Source: Halolamina litorea (GTDB lineage Archaea; Halobacteriota; Halobacteria; Halobacteriales; Haloferacaceae). From it: DNA of 64,000 nt. Shown here piece after piece: positions 45,090-54,277 of this stretch. The stretch covers positions 1,240,001-1,304,000 of the forward strand of contig NZ_JANHGR010000001.1 in the NCBI RefSeq assembly GCF_026616205.1, given 5' to 3'. The notes beneath the pieces were generated by a model. The model saw nothing but the letters and a program-made list of their open reading frames with translations, was not told the DNA's origin and made no database searches. A program made the position numbers and the translations under genes. Within the stretch, counting starts at the first letter, position 1. Each line of letters opens with the position of its first letter.

Positions 45090-45404
45090 TTACTCCAGTT
45101 TCACCGCTGTCCCGTAGGCCAGCATCTCCGCGCCCGTGCCGGCGATCTCGGAGGTCTCGAAGCGCATCGACACCACCGCGTCGGCGCCCAACTCCTCGGC
45201 CTCGGCGATCATCCGTTCCTCGGCCTGCTCGCGGGAGTCAGACAGGAGTTCCGTGTACGCCTTCATCTCGCCGCCGACGATGTTCCGCAAACTCTGGGTG
45301 AAGTCCCGGCCGACGTTCCGGGCGCGGACCGTGTTGCCCCGGACAGTCCCGAGGGTCTCGGCGATCTCCTCGCCAGCGATCGAGTCGGTAGTGGAGGTCT
45401 GCAT
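45090..45404 (-). CDS. YbjQ/UPF0145 family protein
   Basis: A 104-residue protein. Landmarks are TLGTVRGNTVRARNVGRDF, the MKAYTELLSDSREQAEERMIAEAEELGADAVV segment (read in parts) and a closing YGTAVKLE. The family forms pentameric beta/alpha rings of unknown function, sometimes called heavy-metal-binding. ATG 45404 is supported by an attatg box about 27 nt upstream. Confidence 0.87.
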   Translation of the reverse strand: MQTSTTDSIAGEEIAETLGTVRGNTVRARNVGRDFTQSLRNIVGGEMKAYTELLSDSREQAEERMIAEAEELGADAVVSMRFETSEIAGTGAEMLAYGTAVKLE

Positions 45405-45531
45405 GACCGTATGTGGGCGCGACGACAGCATAATCGTGTCGGCAGCCGGACCACGGGAACCGCCGTTCCGGGAGCGAAAGTGCGGGGGCGGAACGGCCTA
45501 CGTTTTTCCCCACCGCGACCCCACGGGCGCT

Positions 45532-45924
45532 ATGGAGTTCGATCACGCCGGCGTCGCCACCGAGGACGCCGCCGAGACCGCCGCGCTGTTTTCCGACCTG
45601 CTGGACGCCGAGATCGTCCACGAGGAGACCGACGAGGAGCGGGGCATGCGCTTCGTCTTCGTCGACCTGGGCAACGGCTACGTCGAGGTGATCGAACCCC
45701 TCGACGACGAGAGTACAATCGCGGACTACGTCGACGCGAACGGCCCGGGCCTGCACCACGTCGCCTTCGCCACCGACGACGCCGCCGCGGCGCTCGACCG
45801 CGCTCGCGACCTCGGTATCGAGGCCATCGACGACGAGCCACGGCCCGGCGCGTGGGGCCACGATATCGCCTTCTTACACCCCAGAGACACCGCTGGCGTG
45901 CTCGTGGAGTTCGTCGAGCACTGA
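45532..45924 (+). CDS. mce: Methylmalonyl-CoA epimerase (VOC family)
   Basis: A 130-residue vicinal-oxygen-chelate protein with paired beta-alpha-beta modules: FDHAGVATEDAAETAALF at the start, VEVIEPLDDES, GPGLHHVAFATDD and a closing VLVEFVEH. The metal ligands are His and Glu residues in these segments. It interconverts (S)- and (R)-methylmalonyl-CoA, feeding the mutase encoded at 43061. Cytoplasmic. Confidence 0.9.
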   Translation: MEFDHAGVATEDAAETAALFSDLLDAEIVHEETDEERGMRFVFVDLGNGYVEVIEPLDDESTIADYVDANGPGLHHVAFATDDAAAALDRARDLGIEAIDDEPRPGAWGHDIAFLHPRDTAGVLVEFVEH

Positions 45925-45984
45925 CAGCGGCGACGGTCGTCGTCGGTGCCAAGAGGCAAGTACCCGCGGCCCTCTTCAGCGAGC

Positions 45985-48339
45985 ATGCAAGACTGGCTGG
46001 CCCACCGGGCGCGGACGACGCCCGACCGGGAGGCCCTCGTCAACGCGAGTTCGGGCAATTCGTGGACCTACGCGACGCTCGACGAGACGGTCGAGGAGAT
46101 GGCCGGGCGCCTCTCGGCGCTCGGCGTCGCCGCGGGCGACCACCTCGGAGCGGTCTTAGAAACCGGCGTCGAGGAGGTCTGCCTGATCCACGCCGCCATG
46201 CGTCTGGGTGCCGTGTTGGTGCCGCTGCCACCGGAGTTCACGCCGCCGGAGTTGGCCGAGCGCTTCGAGCGGGCCGACGTGGACGCGGTCGTCTGTGACG
46301 CCACCACCGAGTCACAGGTCCGCGGCGGGGCCGAACGGATCGATCCGTGGCTCGACGTGTTCACCATCGACGACGCTGACTGGAGCGACGCGACGCCCAT
46401 CGCCGATGCCCGGGCGACGGAGTTCACCCCCGCTGATTGGGAGCGCCCCGACACCCAACTGCTGCTCTTTACCTCCGGCACGACTGGCGACGCGAAGGCC
46501 GTCCGGCTGACGATGGGGAACCTCCTCGCGAGCGCCGTCGCCAGCGCGTTCCGCTTGGGGGTCGACCCCGAGGACCGCTGGCTGGTCCCGCTCTCGCTAC
46601 ACCACATGGGCGGAATCGCGCCGGTGCTCCGCTCGACGCTGTACGGCACCACCGTCATCGTCCGTGAGAGCTTCGACCCCGGCGGCACCGTCGACGACAT
46701 CCGGGATCACGAGGCGACCTGCGTCTCGCTCGTCCCGACGATGCTGCGCCGGATGCTCTCGGCGCGGGGGACCCTGCCCGACAGCCTGCGGTTCGCGCTG
46801 GTCGGCGGCGCCCCCTGTCCGTCGGAACTGATCGAGCGCTGTCGGGACTACTCGGTGCCGATCTGTCCGACCTACGGGATGACCGAGACGGCCTCACAGG
46901 TCGCCACGGCGACCCACACGGAGGCGTACGAACACCCGGAATCGGTCGGCCGGCCGTTGTTCTGGACCGACGTGACCGTCGTCGACGGCGCCGGCACCCC
47001 CGTCGAGCAGGGAGCGACCGGGGAGTTGGTCGTCAGCGGGCCGACCGTGACGCCAGGCTACTACGACGATCCGGCGACGACCGGGGAGGCGATGGGCCCC
47101 TACGGGCTCCACACCGGCGACGTGGGGCGGTTCGACGACCGCGGCCGGCTGTACGTGCTGAACCGCCTCGACGACCGCATCCTCAGCGGCGGCGAGAACG
47201 TCGACCCCGGCGAGGTCGTCGACGCCATCCGGGAGCACCCCGGCGTCGAGGACGCCGCCGTCGTCGGCCTCGAGGACGAGGAGTGGGGCGAGCGGGTCGC
47301 CGCACTGATCGTCCCGACCGGGGAGGGGATCGACGTGGCGGCACTGGAGACGTTCCTGCGTGACCGCCTCGCGGGGTTCAAACTCCCGAGAACGATCGGA
47401 ACCGCCGAGGAACTCCCGCGGACCGTCTCGGGGACCGTCGAGCGTGAGACGGTCAGAGCACTGCTGACCGACGAGGCGACCGAATCGATCGAGCGCGAGC
47501 AGCCCAACGCCCGCGCCGTCGCCGACGCGGACAGCGTCCGCGCGGTGGCTCGGGAGGACGATGATTCGGGGGGCGACACCGGGGAAGCAGGCGCCGTGGA
47601 GGACGAGACGGGACGCAGTCCGATTTCGGGGACCGACGACATCGACGACGATTCCGTTGCCGCCGCCACCGGGGAGGATGAACGGCCCGACTCGATCCTC
47701 GACGCCGGGAAGGATGACCGGCCGACGTTCGACCGCGAACCGGCTACGGAAGCGCAGTCGACCGACGAGGAGACGGACTCCGCGCGGGCGTTGCTCGACT
47801 CGTCGGACGAGTCCGGGGACGACCCCGAGGGCGACGACGGGCGGAGGGTCGACGTGGAGTCGTCGGACGACCCCGACTCGACCGCGCCGATCAACGACGC
47901 CGCCGAGCGAAACGACACCGACGAGGGATCGGATCGCACGGACTCGGGCGAAGATGGATCGACCGACCCGGACGACGAGCGGCGGGGTGGGTCCGCACTC
48001 TCCCCGCGGGAACTGAGCCGGGAGTACTCGACGCCCGGCAGCGGCCGGCTGACCGGCTTCGGTGACAGTCGTGCCGGCGACGACGAACCTGAAGGTGATG
48101 AAGGGGATGAAGGAGCCGAAGCGGACGATTCGGACGACTCGGATGGCTCGGACGACTTGGACGGCTCGGGCGGTTTGGGCGGGTCGGAGTCGACCGACGG
48201 CGATTCCGAGGCAGCGGTTGACGCGAGCGAAACCGAGCAAGACGACGGTACTGGCGACGACGCGGCCGACCCGGACGACGAGACCGGTCGTTCTACGGAG
48301 TCCGGCGGCGACGAGGACCCCGACGCCGACGGGGGGTAG
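45985..48339 (+). CDS. menE: Acyl-CoA/O-succinylbenzoate-CoA ligase (MenE-like) with long acidic C-terminal tail
   Basis: A 784-residue protein. Residues 1 to about 492 are a complete ANL-superfamily adenylate-forming ligase: P-loop LLLFTSGTTGDAKAVRL, ICPTYGMTETASQ, LHTGDVGRFDDRGRLYVLNRLDDRILSGGENV and a C-terminal AGFKLPRTI. The short ligase domain resembles MenE of menaquinone synthesis. The remaining 290 or so residues are low-complexity, Asp/Glu/Ser-rich and presumably disordered; this is not normal for MenE. No other men gene is adjacent. The next gene is an acyl-CoA dehydrogenase, so another acyl substrate remains possible. Confidence 0.82.
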   Translation: MQDWLAHRARTTPDREALVNASSGNSWTYATLDETVEEMAGRLSALGVAAGDHLGAVLETGVEEVCLIHAAMRLGAVLVPLPPEFTPPELAERFERADVDAVVCDATTESQVRGGAERIDPWLDVFTIDDADWSDATPIADARATEFTPADWERPDTQLLLFTSGTTGDAKAVRLTMGNLLASAVASAFRLGVDPEDRWLVPLSLHHMGGIAPVLRSTLYGTTVIVRESFDPGGTVDDIRDHEATCVSLVPTMLRRMLSARGTLPDSLRFALVGGAPCPSELIERCRDYSVPICPTYGMTETASQVATATHTEAYEHPESVGRPLFWTDVTVVDGAGTPVEQGATGELVVSGPTVTPGYYDDPATTGEAMGPYGLHTGDVGRFDDRGRLYVLNRLDDRILSGGENVDPGEVVDAIREHPGVEDAAVVGLEDEEWGERVAALIVPTGEGIDVAALETFLRDRLAGFKLPRTIGTAEELPRTVSGTVERETVRALLTDEATESIEREQPNARAVADADSVRAVAREDDDSGGDTGEAGAVEDETGRSPISGTDDIDDDSVAAATGEDERPDSILDAGKDDRPTFDREPATEAQSTDEETDSARALLDSSDESGDDPEGDDGRRVDVESSDDPDSTAPINDAAERNDTDEGSDRTDSGEDGSTDPDDERRGGSALSPRELSREYSTPGSGRLTGFGDSRAGDDEPEGDEGDEGAEADDSDDSDGSDDLDGSGGLGGSESTDGDSEAAVDASETEQDDGTGDDAADPDDETGRSTESGGDEDPDADGG

Positions 48340-48408
48340 CGAAAAACGGCTCTCCACGGCGGAGAAGTTCTGGGTGGCTTTTTGATGTCGGCGAGCAAGC
48401 CCCGGGGT

Positions 48409-49560
48409 ATGGACCTACTCGACGAGGGGATCGTCCCCGAGCACGCGCGCGAGGCGAAAGCGGAAGCCAGAGCGTTCGCGGAAGCCGAGATCGAACCCGT
48501 CGCCGCCGAGAAGTTCGAAGCCGGGGAGTACCCGTGGGACGTGCTCGAAGCCGCGATGGAGGCGGGGCTGGTCGCCGCCGACCTGCCCGAGGAACTGGGC
48601 GGGCGGGGCTGGGACCTCGAACAGCTGCTCGCCGTCGCCGAGGAGTTCTACCGCGCCGACGCCGGCATCGGGCTGACGCTCATGCTCGCCTCCTTCGGCT
48701 GTGAACTCGTCGAACAGTACGGCACCGAGGAGCAGCACGAGGAGTACCTCCGTCCGGTCGCCCAGAACGACCAGATCTCCGGGCTCGCGGTCTCGGAGCC
48801 CGACACCGGGAGCGACCTCGCGGGGATGACCACCACCGCCGACAAGGACGGCGACGAGTACGTCCTGAACGGCGAGAAGTACTGGGTCGGCAACGCCGTC
48901 GAGGCCGACTGGCTCACCGTTTACGCCAAGACCGGCGACCGCGACGACCGCTACGCGAACTACTCGCTGTTCATCGTCCCGACCGACACCGAGGGCTACG
49001 AGGCCGAACACATCCCCGAGAAGATGGGGATGCGCGCGTCCAAGCAGGGCCACATCGTCTTCGACGACTGCCGGATCCCCGAGGAGAACCTCGTCGGCGC
49101 CGAGGGCGGCGGCTTCTACGCGCTCGCGGACTTCTTCAACCACGGCCGCGTCGTCGTCGCGGGCCACGGGCTGGGCATCGCCGCCGCCGCCATCGAGGAG
49201 GCCGAGGCGTTCGTCCACGACCGCGAGGGGTTCGGCCGCTCCATCAACGAGTTCCAGGCGGTACAGCACATCCTTGCGGACATGCAGACGGAGTTCCAAG
49301 CCGCCCGCTCGCTGACCTGGCGCGCCGCAGAGCAGGTCGCCAACCACGACGGCGCCGGCTACTGGGCGGCGATGGCGAAGACGAAGGCGACCGAGACCGC
49401 CGTCGACGTGGCCGAGCGCGGGATGCAGCTCCACGGCGGCCGCTCCATCTTCACGGACCGGCGGATCGCGCGAGCCTACCGCGACGCCCGCATCCCCGTG
49501 ATCTACGAGGGCGCCAACGAGATCCAGCGCAACCTGATCTACCGACAGACGCCGCGATAG
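48409..49560 (+). CDS. acd: Acyl-CoA dehydrogenase
   Basis: A 383-residue FAD enzyme. Landmarks are AVSEPDTGSDLAGM, GEKYWVGNA, MGMRASKQGHIVFDDCRIP, VAERGMQLHGGRSI and the catalytic-base region PVIYEGANEIQRNLIYRQ, where the Glu removes the alpha proton. It oxidises acyl-CoA to enoyl-CoA and passes electrons to ETF. ATG 48409 is about 27 nt after ttttga, better than the 48382 start. Chain-length preference unknown. Confidence 0.92.
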   Translation: MDLLDEGIVPEHAREAKAEARAFAEAEIEPVAAEKFEAGEYPWDVLEAAMEAGLVAADLPEELGGRGWDLEQLLAVAEEFYRADAGIGLTLMLASFGCELVEQYGTEEQHEEYLRPVAQNDQISGLAVSEPDTGSDLAGMTTTADKDGDEYVLNGEKYWVGNAVEADWLTVYAKTGDRDDRYANYSLFIVPTDTEGYEAEHIPEKMGMRASKQGHIVFDDCRIPEENLVGAEGGGFYALADFFNHGRVVVAGHGLGIAAAAIEEAEAFVHDREGFGRSINEFQAVQHILADMQTEFQAARSLTWRAAEQVANHDGAGYWAAMAKTKATETAVDVAERGMQLHGGRSIFTDRRIARAYRDARIPVIYEGANEIQRNLIYRQTPR

Positions 49561-49907
49561 CCAGTCGCGGTACACGACCGGCGGCAGCCTCCGGGCTGTC
49601 GCTCGGAGCTACGCCGCGGCTGTGTGTAGCCAACCACGGCGCGCGACCCGCCCCGGCCCCGTGCCGGGGCGTCGGAGCGAACGCCGTAGTTTCGAGATAG
49701 CCAATCACGTCGACGACTCCCGGGGTCTATTTGCACCCCGTCGGCGTCGACACCGCCCGAAGCGGCCGTCCCCCCGAACGCGCCGAATCCTCTCCAGTTC
49801 GGACAGGTGACGAGCAAGTTTTTGCTCGATTACTGACGGATTAGCCGCGTGATTCCTGCAAAAATTTATCAAAGGTTCACAAGGCTCGGCCGTTGGAGTG
49901 GCCAGTG
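49561..49907. other. Intergenic region with one hairpin
   Basis: No convincing gene on either strand: short frames here lack good starts and have Arg-rich, shadow-like composition. It contains the hairpin CGAGCAA-gttt-TTGCTCG (49811-49828), a possible terminator for the acyl-CoA dehydrogenase transcript. An AT-rich patch (aaaaatttatc, about 49861-49871) is the likely promoter for the next gene. Confidence 0.5.
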
Positions 49908-50198
49908 ATGCCCGACAGCGCCACGATCGATTCGGTCCGGAGCACCGTGTCGACAGCCACCGCCCGCGTCGCCGCCGCCCTGACGACGCTGGCGGTCGTC
50001 GTCGGCCTCGTGGGCTGGTCGGCGTTCTGGTCGAACCTCGCGCGGCTGAACTACGCCCAAGGCGACCTCCTCTCGGCGCTGTTCACCGCGGCGACCCTCG
50101 TCGCGCCGGGAATCTGGGCGCTCGTCTGGTACGTCGGCGAGTCGGCGGGCGCCGACGTGCCGGCGCCGACGGTCGGCCCGAGCGTCTCGGTCGACTGA
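49908..50198 (+). CDS. Small two-helix membrane protein
   Basis: A 96-residue protein, MPDSATIDSVRSTVSTATARV then a helix ALTTLAVVVGLVGWSAFW, a polar loop and a second helix LFTAATLVAPGIWALVWYV. No family recognised. A TTG codon 5 codons upstream would sit at the leaderless distance from the TATA-like tttatc, so the start is uncertain. Convergent with the MFS gene. Confidence 0.6.
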   Translation: MPDSATIDSVRSTVSTATARVAAALTTLAVVVGLVGWSAFWSNLARLNYAQGDLLSALFTAATLVAPGIWALVWYVGESAGADVPAPTVGPSVSVD

Positions 50199-50250
50199 CG
50201 ACGCCGAACAGCGTTCTTGCCCGGTCTATCGGTGACCGTCCCCTGACTCG

Positions 50251-51546
50251 CTACTCCGTTACTGCCCTCCCGTTCTCCGTTGCAGACAACGTCCGCTCGA
50301 ACCCCAGTAGCCCCAGCGCGAGCAGGCCACAGATCCCCGCGAGCGCGGGCCAGAGCCACGCTGCCAGCCCGTAGTCGAAGAAGAGCCCGCCGGCGAAGGA
50401 GCCGACGCCCATCCCGCCGCGCTTGGCGACTTCGAGCACGGAGAGTTGGGCGCCGCGCTCGCCGTCGCTCCCCAGCGCGCTCATCAGCGAGGTCGATAAC
50501 GGCGAGTGCAGCACCTCGCCGATCGTCCGACTGACGAGGTGGGCGCCGACGAGGGCGACGCCGACGGCGAGCAGCGCGTGCCGGCCCGCGGGTGCGGGGC
50601 CGAAGTCGAACAGGTAGACCGCCCAGACCGCGAGCATCGACGCCGCCCAGAAGCCCGTCGAGAGGGTCAGCCCGCGAGTGCGGCGCCAGCCCGAGACGGC
50701 GGCGACCAGCGGGATCTGGAGGACGACGAGCGTCAGCGGATTGAGGACGTAGAGCGTGCCTATTTCGGCCGAGGAGAGCCCCAACTGCGTCTCGGCGACG
50801 ATTGGGACCGTGGTCTGCATCTGGGCATACAGCACTGCGAAGCCGCCGTTGAGCGCTGCGAGGGCGAGCACGCGGCGCTTGGTGATCGCGTTCCCCCAGT
50901 CGCCGACGGAGTCCCGGAACGCCACGCCGGGCTGGCCGGCGTGGATCCGCGGGACCAGCAGCAGGAGGACGACGGCGACCAGCGCCGAGGTGACGCCGTC
51001 GGCGACGAACACCGCGACCTCCACCCACTCGTACAGCACGCCACCGACGACGAACCCCGTGCCGAAGCCGACGTTGTTGCCGACTTTCAGCAGGGAGTAG
51101 GCGCGATCACGTTCGCCGCCGTCGGTGAGGTCGGCGACGTACGCCTGCCCGGCGGGCGTGTAGAGCCCGTTCGTCGCCCCCGAGAGCGCCGAGACGCCGA
51201 CGAACGCGCCGGCGAGGTCCAGCGGCGTCCCGGCCGCGATCGCGGGGACGAACGCGTAGCCCGCGAGCGTGAGCCCGTTACCGGCCATCGCCGCCACCAT
51301 CACCGGCTTGCGGCCGATCCGGTCCGCCAGGTAGCCACCGACCGTGGTGGCGACGGCGGTGGCGACGTTCCGCACGAGGAGGCCGAAGCCGACCAGCGAG
51401 AGCGCGATACCCACTTCGAGGTGGAAATGGATCGTGGCGAACGGGTAGACGAGTCCGGCGCCGAAGACGTTGAGTAGCTGTCCGGCGGCGACGATGTAGA
51501 CCGCACGGTCGAACCCGCGGACGGCGTCGAGCGAGGGGCGGCGCAC
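50251..51546 (-). CDS. MFS transporter
   Basis: A 431-residue protein with 12 membrane helices. The MFS signature GGYLADRIGRKPVMV lies in the loop between helices 2 and 3, and GATNGLYTPAGQAYVADLT is typical of drug-efflux-like members. GTG 51546 start with a gataaag box 27 nt upstream. Substrate unknown. Confidence 0.88.
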   Translation of the reverse strand: MRRPSLDAVRGFDRAVYIVAAGQLLNVFGAGLVYPFATIHFHLEVGIALSLVGFGLLVRNVATAVATTVGGYLADRIGRKPVMVAAMAGNGLTLAGYAFVPAIAAGTPLDLAGAFVGVSALSGATNGLYTPAGQAYVADLTDGGERDRAYSLLKVGNNVGFGTGFVVGGVLYEWVEVAVFVADGVTSALVAVVLLLLVPRIHAGQPGVAFRDSVGDWGNAITKRRVLALAALNGGFAVLYAQMQTTVPIVAETQLGLSSAEIGTLYVLNPLTLVVLQIPLVAAVSGWRRTRGLTLSTGFWAASMLAVWAVYLFDFGPAPAGRHALLAVGVALVGAHLVSRTIGEVLHSPLSTSLMSALGSDGERGAQLSVLEVAKRGGMGVGSFAGGLFFDYGLAAWLWPALAGICGLLALGLLGFERTLSATENGRAVTE

Positions 51547-51670
51547 GGGGAGGCGTCGGCAGGCCGGGCTTTATCCCTGAGGGTTGCGGCGAGCGATGAG
51601 CACCGCGGCGGGGTGGGCGGGCCTGCCGGCGCCGCGGCGTTCAAACCCGGGCGGCGCCGAGAGGGGGACG

Positions 51671-52150
51671 ATGGTACTCGACTCGCTGACGTTGTTCCCC
51701 GAAGGGATCGCCCACTACCTGCTCGGGGGGCTCCTCATCGGCGCGGCGACGGCCGTGATCTATCTCGGCACGGGGATCGCTGCGGGCGCGAGCACGTTCC
51801 TCGAATCGACGCTCTCGTACGTCTCGAACCGCGAGCGCTTCCAGCAGTTCCGCTTCGTCCAGTCCCGGGACTGGCGGCTCGTCTTCACGGTGGGCATCGT
51901 CCTCGGCGCCGCCGCCTACACGGCGCTCTCCGCTGACCCGTGGTTCGTCACCGAGGTATCGCCGACGCGGCTGTTCGTCGGCGGGGTCCTCGTCGGCGTC
52001 GGCACCCGGGTCGGGAAGGGCTGTACGTCCGGCCACGGCATCTGTGGCGTCGGCTCGCTCGCCGAGGCCTCGCTGGTCAACGTCGCGACGTTCGTCGCCG
52101 TCGCCGCCGGGACCGCCCAACTCCTGTTCGCACTCGGGGTGCGCCCATGA
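51671..52150 (+). CDS. YeeE/YedE family transporter, first half
   Basis: A 159-residue membrane protein with the conserved Cys motif GKGCTSGHGICG near residue 120. YeeE/YedE (TsuA) proteins import thiosulfate or related sulfur compounds, and these Cys residues relay the substrate. Haloarchaea split the transporter into two short proteins; this is the first. ATG 51671; the end overlaps the next gene (ATGA). Confidence 0.88.
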   Translation: MVLDSLTLFPEGIAHYLLGGLLIGAATAVIYLGTGIAAGASTFLESTLSYVSNRERFQQFRFVQSRDWRLVFTVGIVLGAAAYTALSADPWFVTEVSPTRLFVGGVLVGVGTRVGKGCTSGHGICGVGSLAEASLVNVATFVAVAAGTAQLLFALGVRP

Positions 52151-52617
52151 GCCGGGACGAGGGCCAGACCGACAGCGCCGGACACGGGGGCGAAGGGCGC
52201 CACCCGCTGTTCATGCCGTTGGTGCTGCTCGGCGGCTTCGTCTTCGGCGTCGGCCTCGCCGTCTCGCGGATGGCCCGGCCCGAGGTGGTGCTCGACTTCC
52301 TCCAGTTCGAGGACTTCGGCCTGCTGTTCGTGATGGGCGGGGCGGCGCTCGTCGCCGGGCCGGTGTTCCACCTCGCCACCCGGAGCGGGGGACGGGCACC
52401 GTTGACCGGTCGCGTCTATGAACTCCGCCGGAAGACGCTGGACAGCAACGTGCTGCTCGGCGGCGTGGTTTTCGGCGTCGGCTGGGGGATCTCGGGCATC
52501 TGTCCCGGGGCCGCCTACGCCAGCGTCGGGATCGGTAACTGGCCGATCCTCGCGGGCATCGCGGGGATGTTCGTCGGCGCGTACGGGCAGGGCGTGGCGC
52601 GGGAGTTCTTGGACTGA
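52147..52617 (+). CDS. YeeE/YedE family transporter, second half
   Basis: A 156-residue membrane protein with four helices and the second conserved Cys motif GISGICPGAAYASVG. About 25 polar residues precede the first helix. It overlaps the first half by 4 nt, so the pair probably assembles into one sulfur-compound channel. Confidence 0.88.
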   Translation: MSRDEGQTDSAGHGGEGRHPLFMPLVLLGGFVFGVGLAVSRMARPEVVLDFLQFEDFGLLFVMGGAALVAGPVFHLATRSGGRAPLTGRVYELRRKTLDSNVLLGGVVFGVGWGISGICPGAAYASVGIGNWPILAGIAGMFVGAYGQGVAREFLD

Positions 52618-52665
52618 GCCCGTCATCGGAGAAAGAACTACGGTGATCCACCCGTCGGTAGGCGC

Positions 52666-54243
52666 ATGGACGGACTCACCGGCGGCGAGGCGGTCGTCGC
52701 ACAGCTCGAACGCGAGGGCGTCGACATCGCCTTCGGCATCCCGGGTGTGCACACCCTCGAACTCTACGACGCGCTGCTGGACAGCGACATCGACCACGTC
52801 ACGACCCGCCACGAGCAGGGCGCCGGCTTCGCGGCTGACGGCTACGCCCGGACGACCGGCCGGGTCGGGGTCTGCTTCACCATCACCGGCCCCGGGCTGA
52901 CCAACGTCGCCACGGCGGTCGGACAGGCCTACTCCGACTCCTCGCCGCTGTTGGTGATCTCGACGACCAACGCGACGAACGAGGCCGACCGGGGCAAGGG
53001 CCACCTCCACGAACTCAAGGACCAACAGGGCGTGATGGAGTCGGTCTCGGCCCGGAGCTACCACGTCGACCGGGTCGCGGACGTGCCCGGCGTCGTCGCC
53101 GACGCGTTCGACTACCTCGACCGCAACCGTCCGCGCCCGGTCCACATCCAGATCCCGACCGACGTGCTCGAACGCGCCGAACCGGTCGACCTGATCGACC
53201 GCGAGCCGGCGTCCCCGCCCGGGCCGGACACCGCACGCGTCGCCGAGGCGGCAGACAGGCTCGCTGATGCGGAGCGACCGCTTCTCGTGGCCGGCGGCGG
53301 CACCGCCGATGCCGCGACGGCGGTGCGGGCGTTCGTCGACGAGACGGGGATCCCGACCATCACGACCGCCGCCGGCAAGGGCGTCCTCCCCGCCGACCAC
53401 GACTGCTGTGTCGCGACGGCGATGGGCCACGACCCGGCCGAGGCGTTCGTCGCGACGCGCGACCTCGTGCTCGCGGTCGGCACCGAACTCAGCGCACAGG
53501 ACACGGGCGAGACCGAGTTCCCCGACGACCTGATCCACGTCGATATCGATCCGCGGAACTTCGGCAACAACCACGAGACGGCGCTGGGGATCGTCGGCGA
53601 CGCCGGCCCGACGCTCGACGCGCTCCGGGAGCGAGCGGCCGAGCGGGGGCTGACGTTCGACGGCCAAGCCGAGGCCGCCGACGCCCGATCCGACCCGTTG
53701 GCCGTCGATGCGGCGGACGACCGGCACCACCTGCTCGCGGTGCTCCGCGATGCACTGGACGACGACGCGGTGGTCGTCAACGACATGACGAAGGTCAGCT
53801 ACGCCGCCCGGACGGCGTTCCCGACGGGTGCGCCACGGTCGTTCCTGTTCCCGCGGGGGTTCGGCACGCTGGGGTTCAGCCCCCCGGCGGCCTTCGGCGC
53901 CGCCATCGGCGGCGACCGGCAGGTCGTGTCGCTCGTGGGTGACGGCGGCTTCCTGTTCACGGTGGGTGACCTCGCCACCGCAGTCCAGTACGACCTCGAC
54001 GTCCCCATCGTCGTCTGCAACGACGACTCCTACGACATCCTGGAGGACGTTCAGCGCCGGCAGTACGGCCGGACGATGGCCACCGACATCGAGAACCCCG
54101 ACTTCGTGGCGCTGGCCGAGAGCTTCGGGGCGGCCGCACGCCGCATCGAGTTCGACGCCGTTGCCGCGGAGTTGCCCGACGCGCTGGCGGCGGCGTTCGA
54201 GCGCGACCGACCGACGCTCATCGAGGTTCCCGTGACGTTCTGA
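52666..54243 (+). CDS. ThDP-dependent acetolactate-synthase-like enzyme
   Basis: A 525-residue ThDP enzyme. Landmarks are FGIPGVHTLELYDALL, the catalytic Glu in TTRHEQGAGFAADGYAR, TGPGLTNVATAVGQAY and the ThDP motif GDGGFLFTVGDLATAVQYD. It is a paralogue of ilvB at 16059 but lacks a regulatory subunit and the clear FAD-region motif, so it may act on another 2-oxo acid (decarboxylase or carboligase). Substrate unknown. Confidence 0.85.
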   Translation: MDGLTGGEAVVAQLEREGVDIAFGIPGVHTLELYDALLDSDIDHVTTRHEQGAGFAADGYARTTGRVGVCFTITGPGLTNVATAVGQAYSDSSPLLVISTTNATNEADRGKGHLHELKDQQGVMESVSARSYHVDRVADVPGVVADAFDYLDRNRPRPVHIQIPTDVLERAEPVDLIDREPASPPGPDTARVAEAADRLADAERPLLVAGGGTADAATAVRAFVDETGIPTITTAAGKGVLPADHDCCVATAMGHDPAEAFVATRDLVLAVGTELSAQDTGETEFPDDLIHVDIDPRNFGNNHETALGIVGDAGPTLDALRERAAERGLTFDGQAEAADARSDPLAVDAADDRHHLLAVLRDALDDDAVVVNDMTKVSYAARTAFPTGAPRSFLFPRGFGTLGFSPPAAFGAAIGGDRQVVSLVGDGGFLFTVGDLATAVQYDLDVPIVVCNDDSYDILEDVQRRQYGRTMATDIENPDFVALAESFGAAARRIEFDAVAAELPDALAAAFERDRPTLIEVPVTF

Positions 54244-54277
54244 CAAGCCTGAATACCCCCCGCCCGCATCACCACCC

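Noticed and set aside
49539-49817. Minus-strand frames in the 49561-49907 gap as genes
   Set aside because: Short, Arg/Gly-rich, no promoter or conserved-looking fold, and partly antisense to the acyl-CoA dehydrogenase.
52666-54243. Calling this a second acetolactate synthase for valine synthesis
   Set aside because: Only general ThDP motifs are shared with ilvB at 16059; no small subunit is adjacent and the FAD-region signature is not clear.
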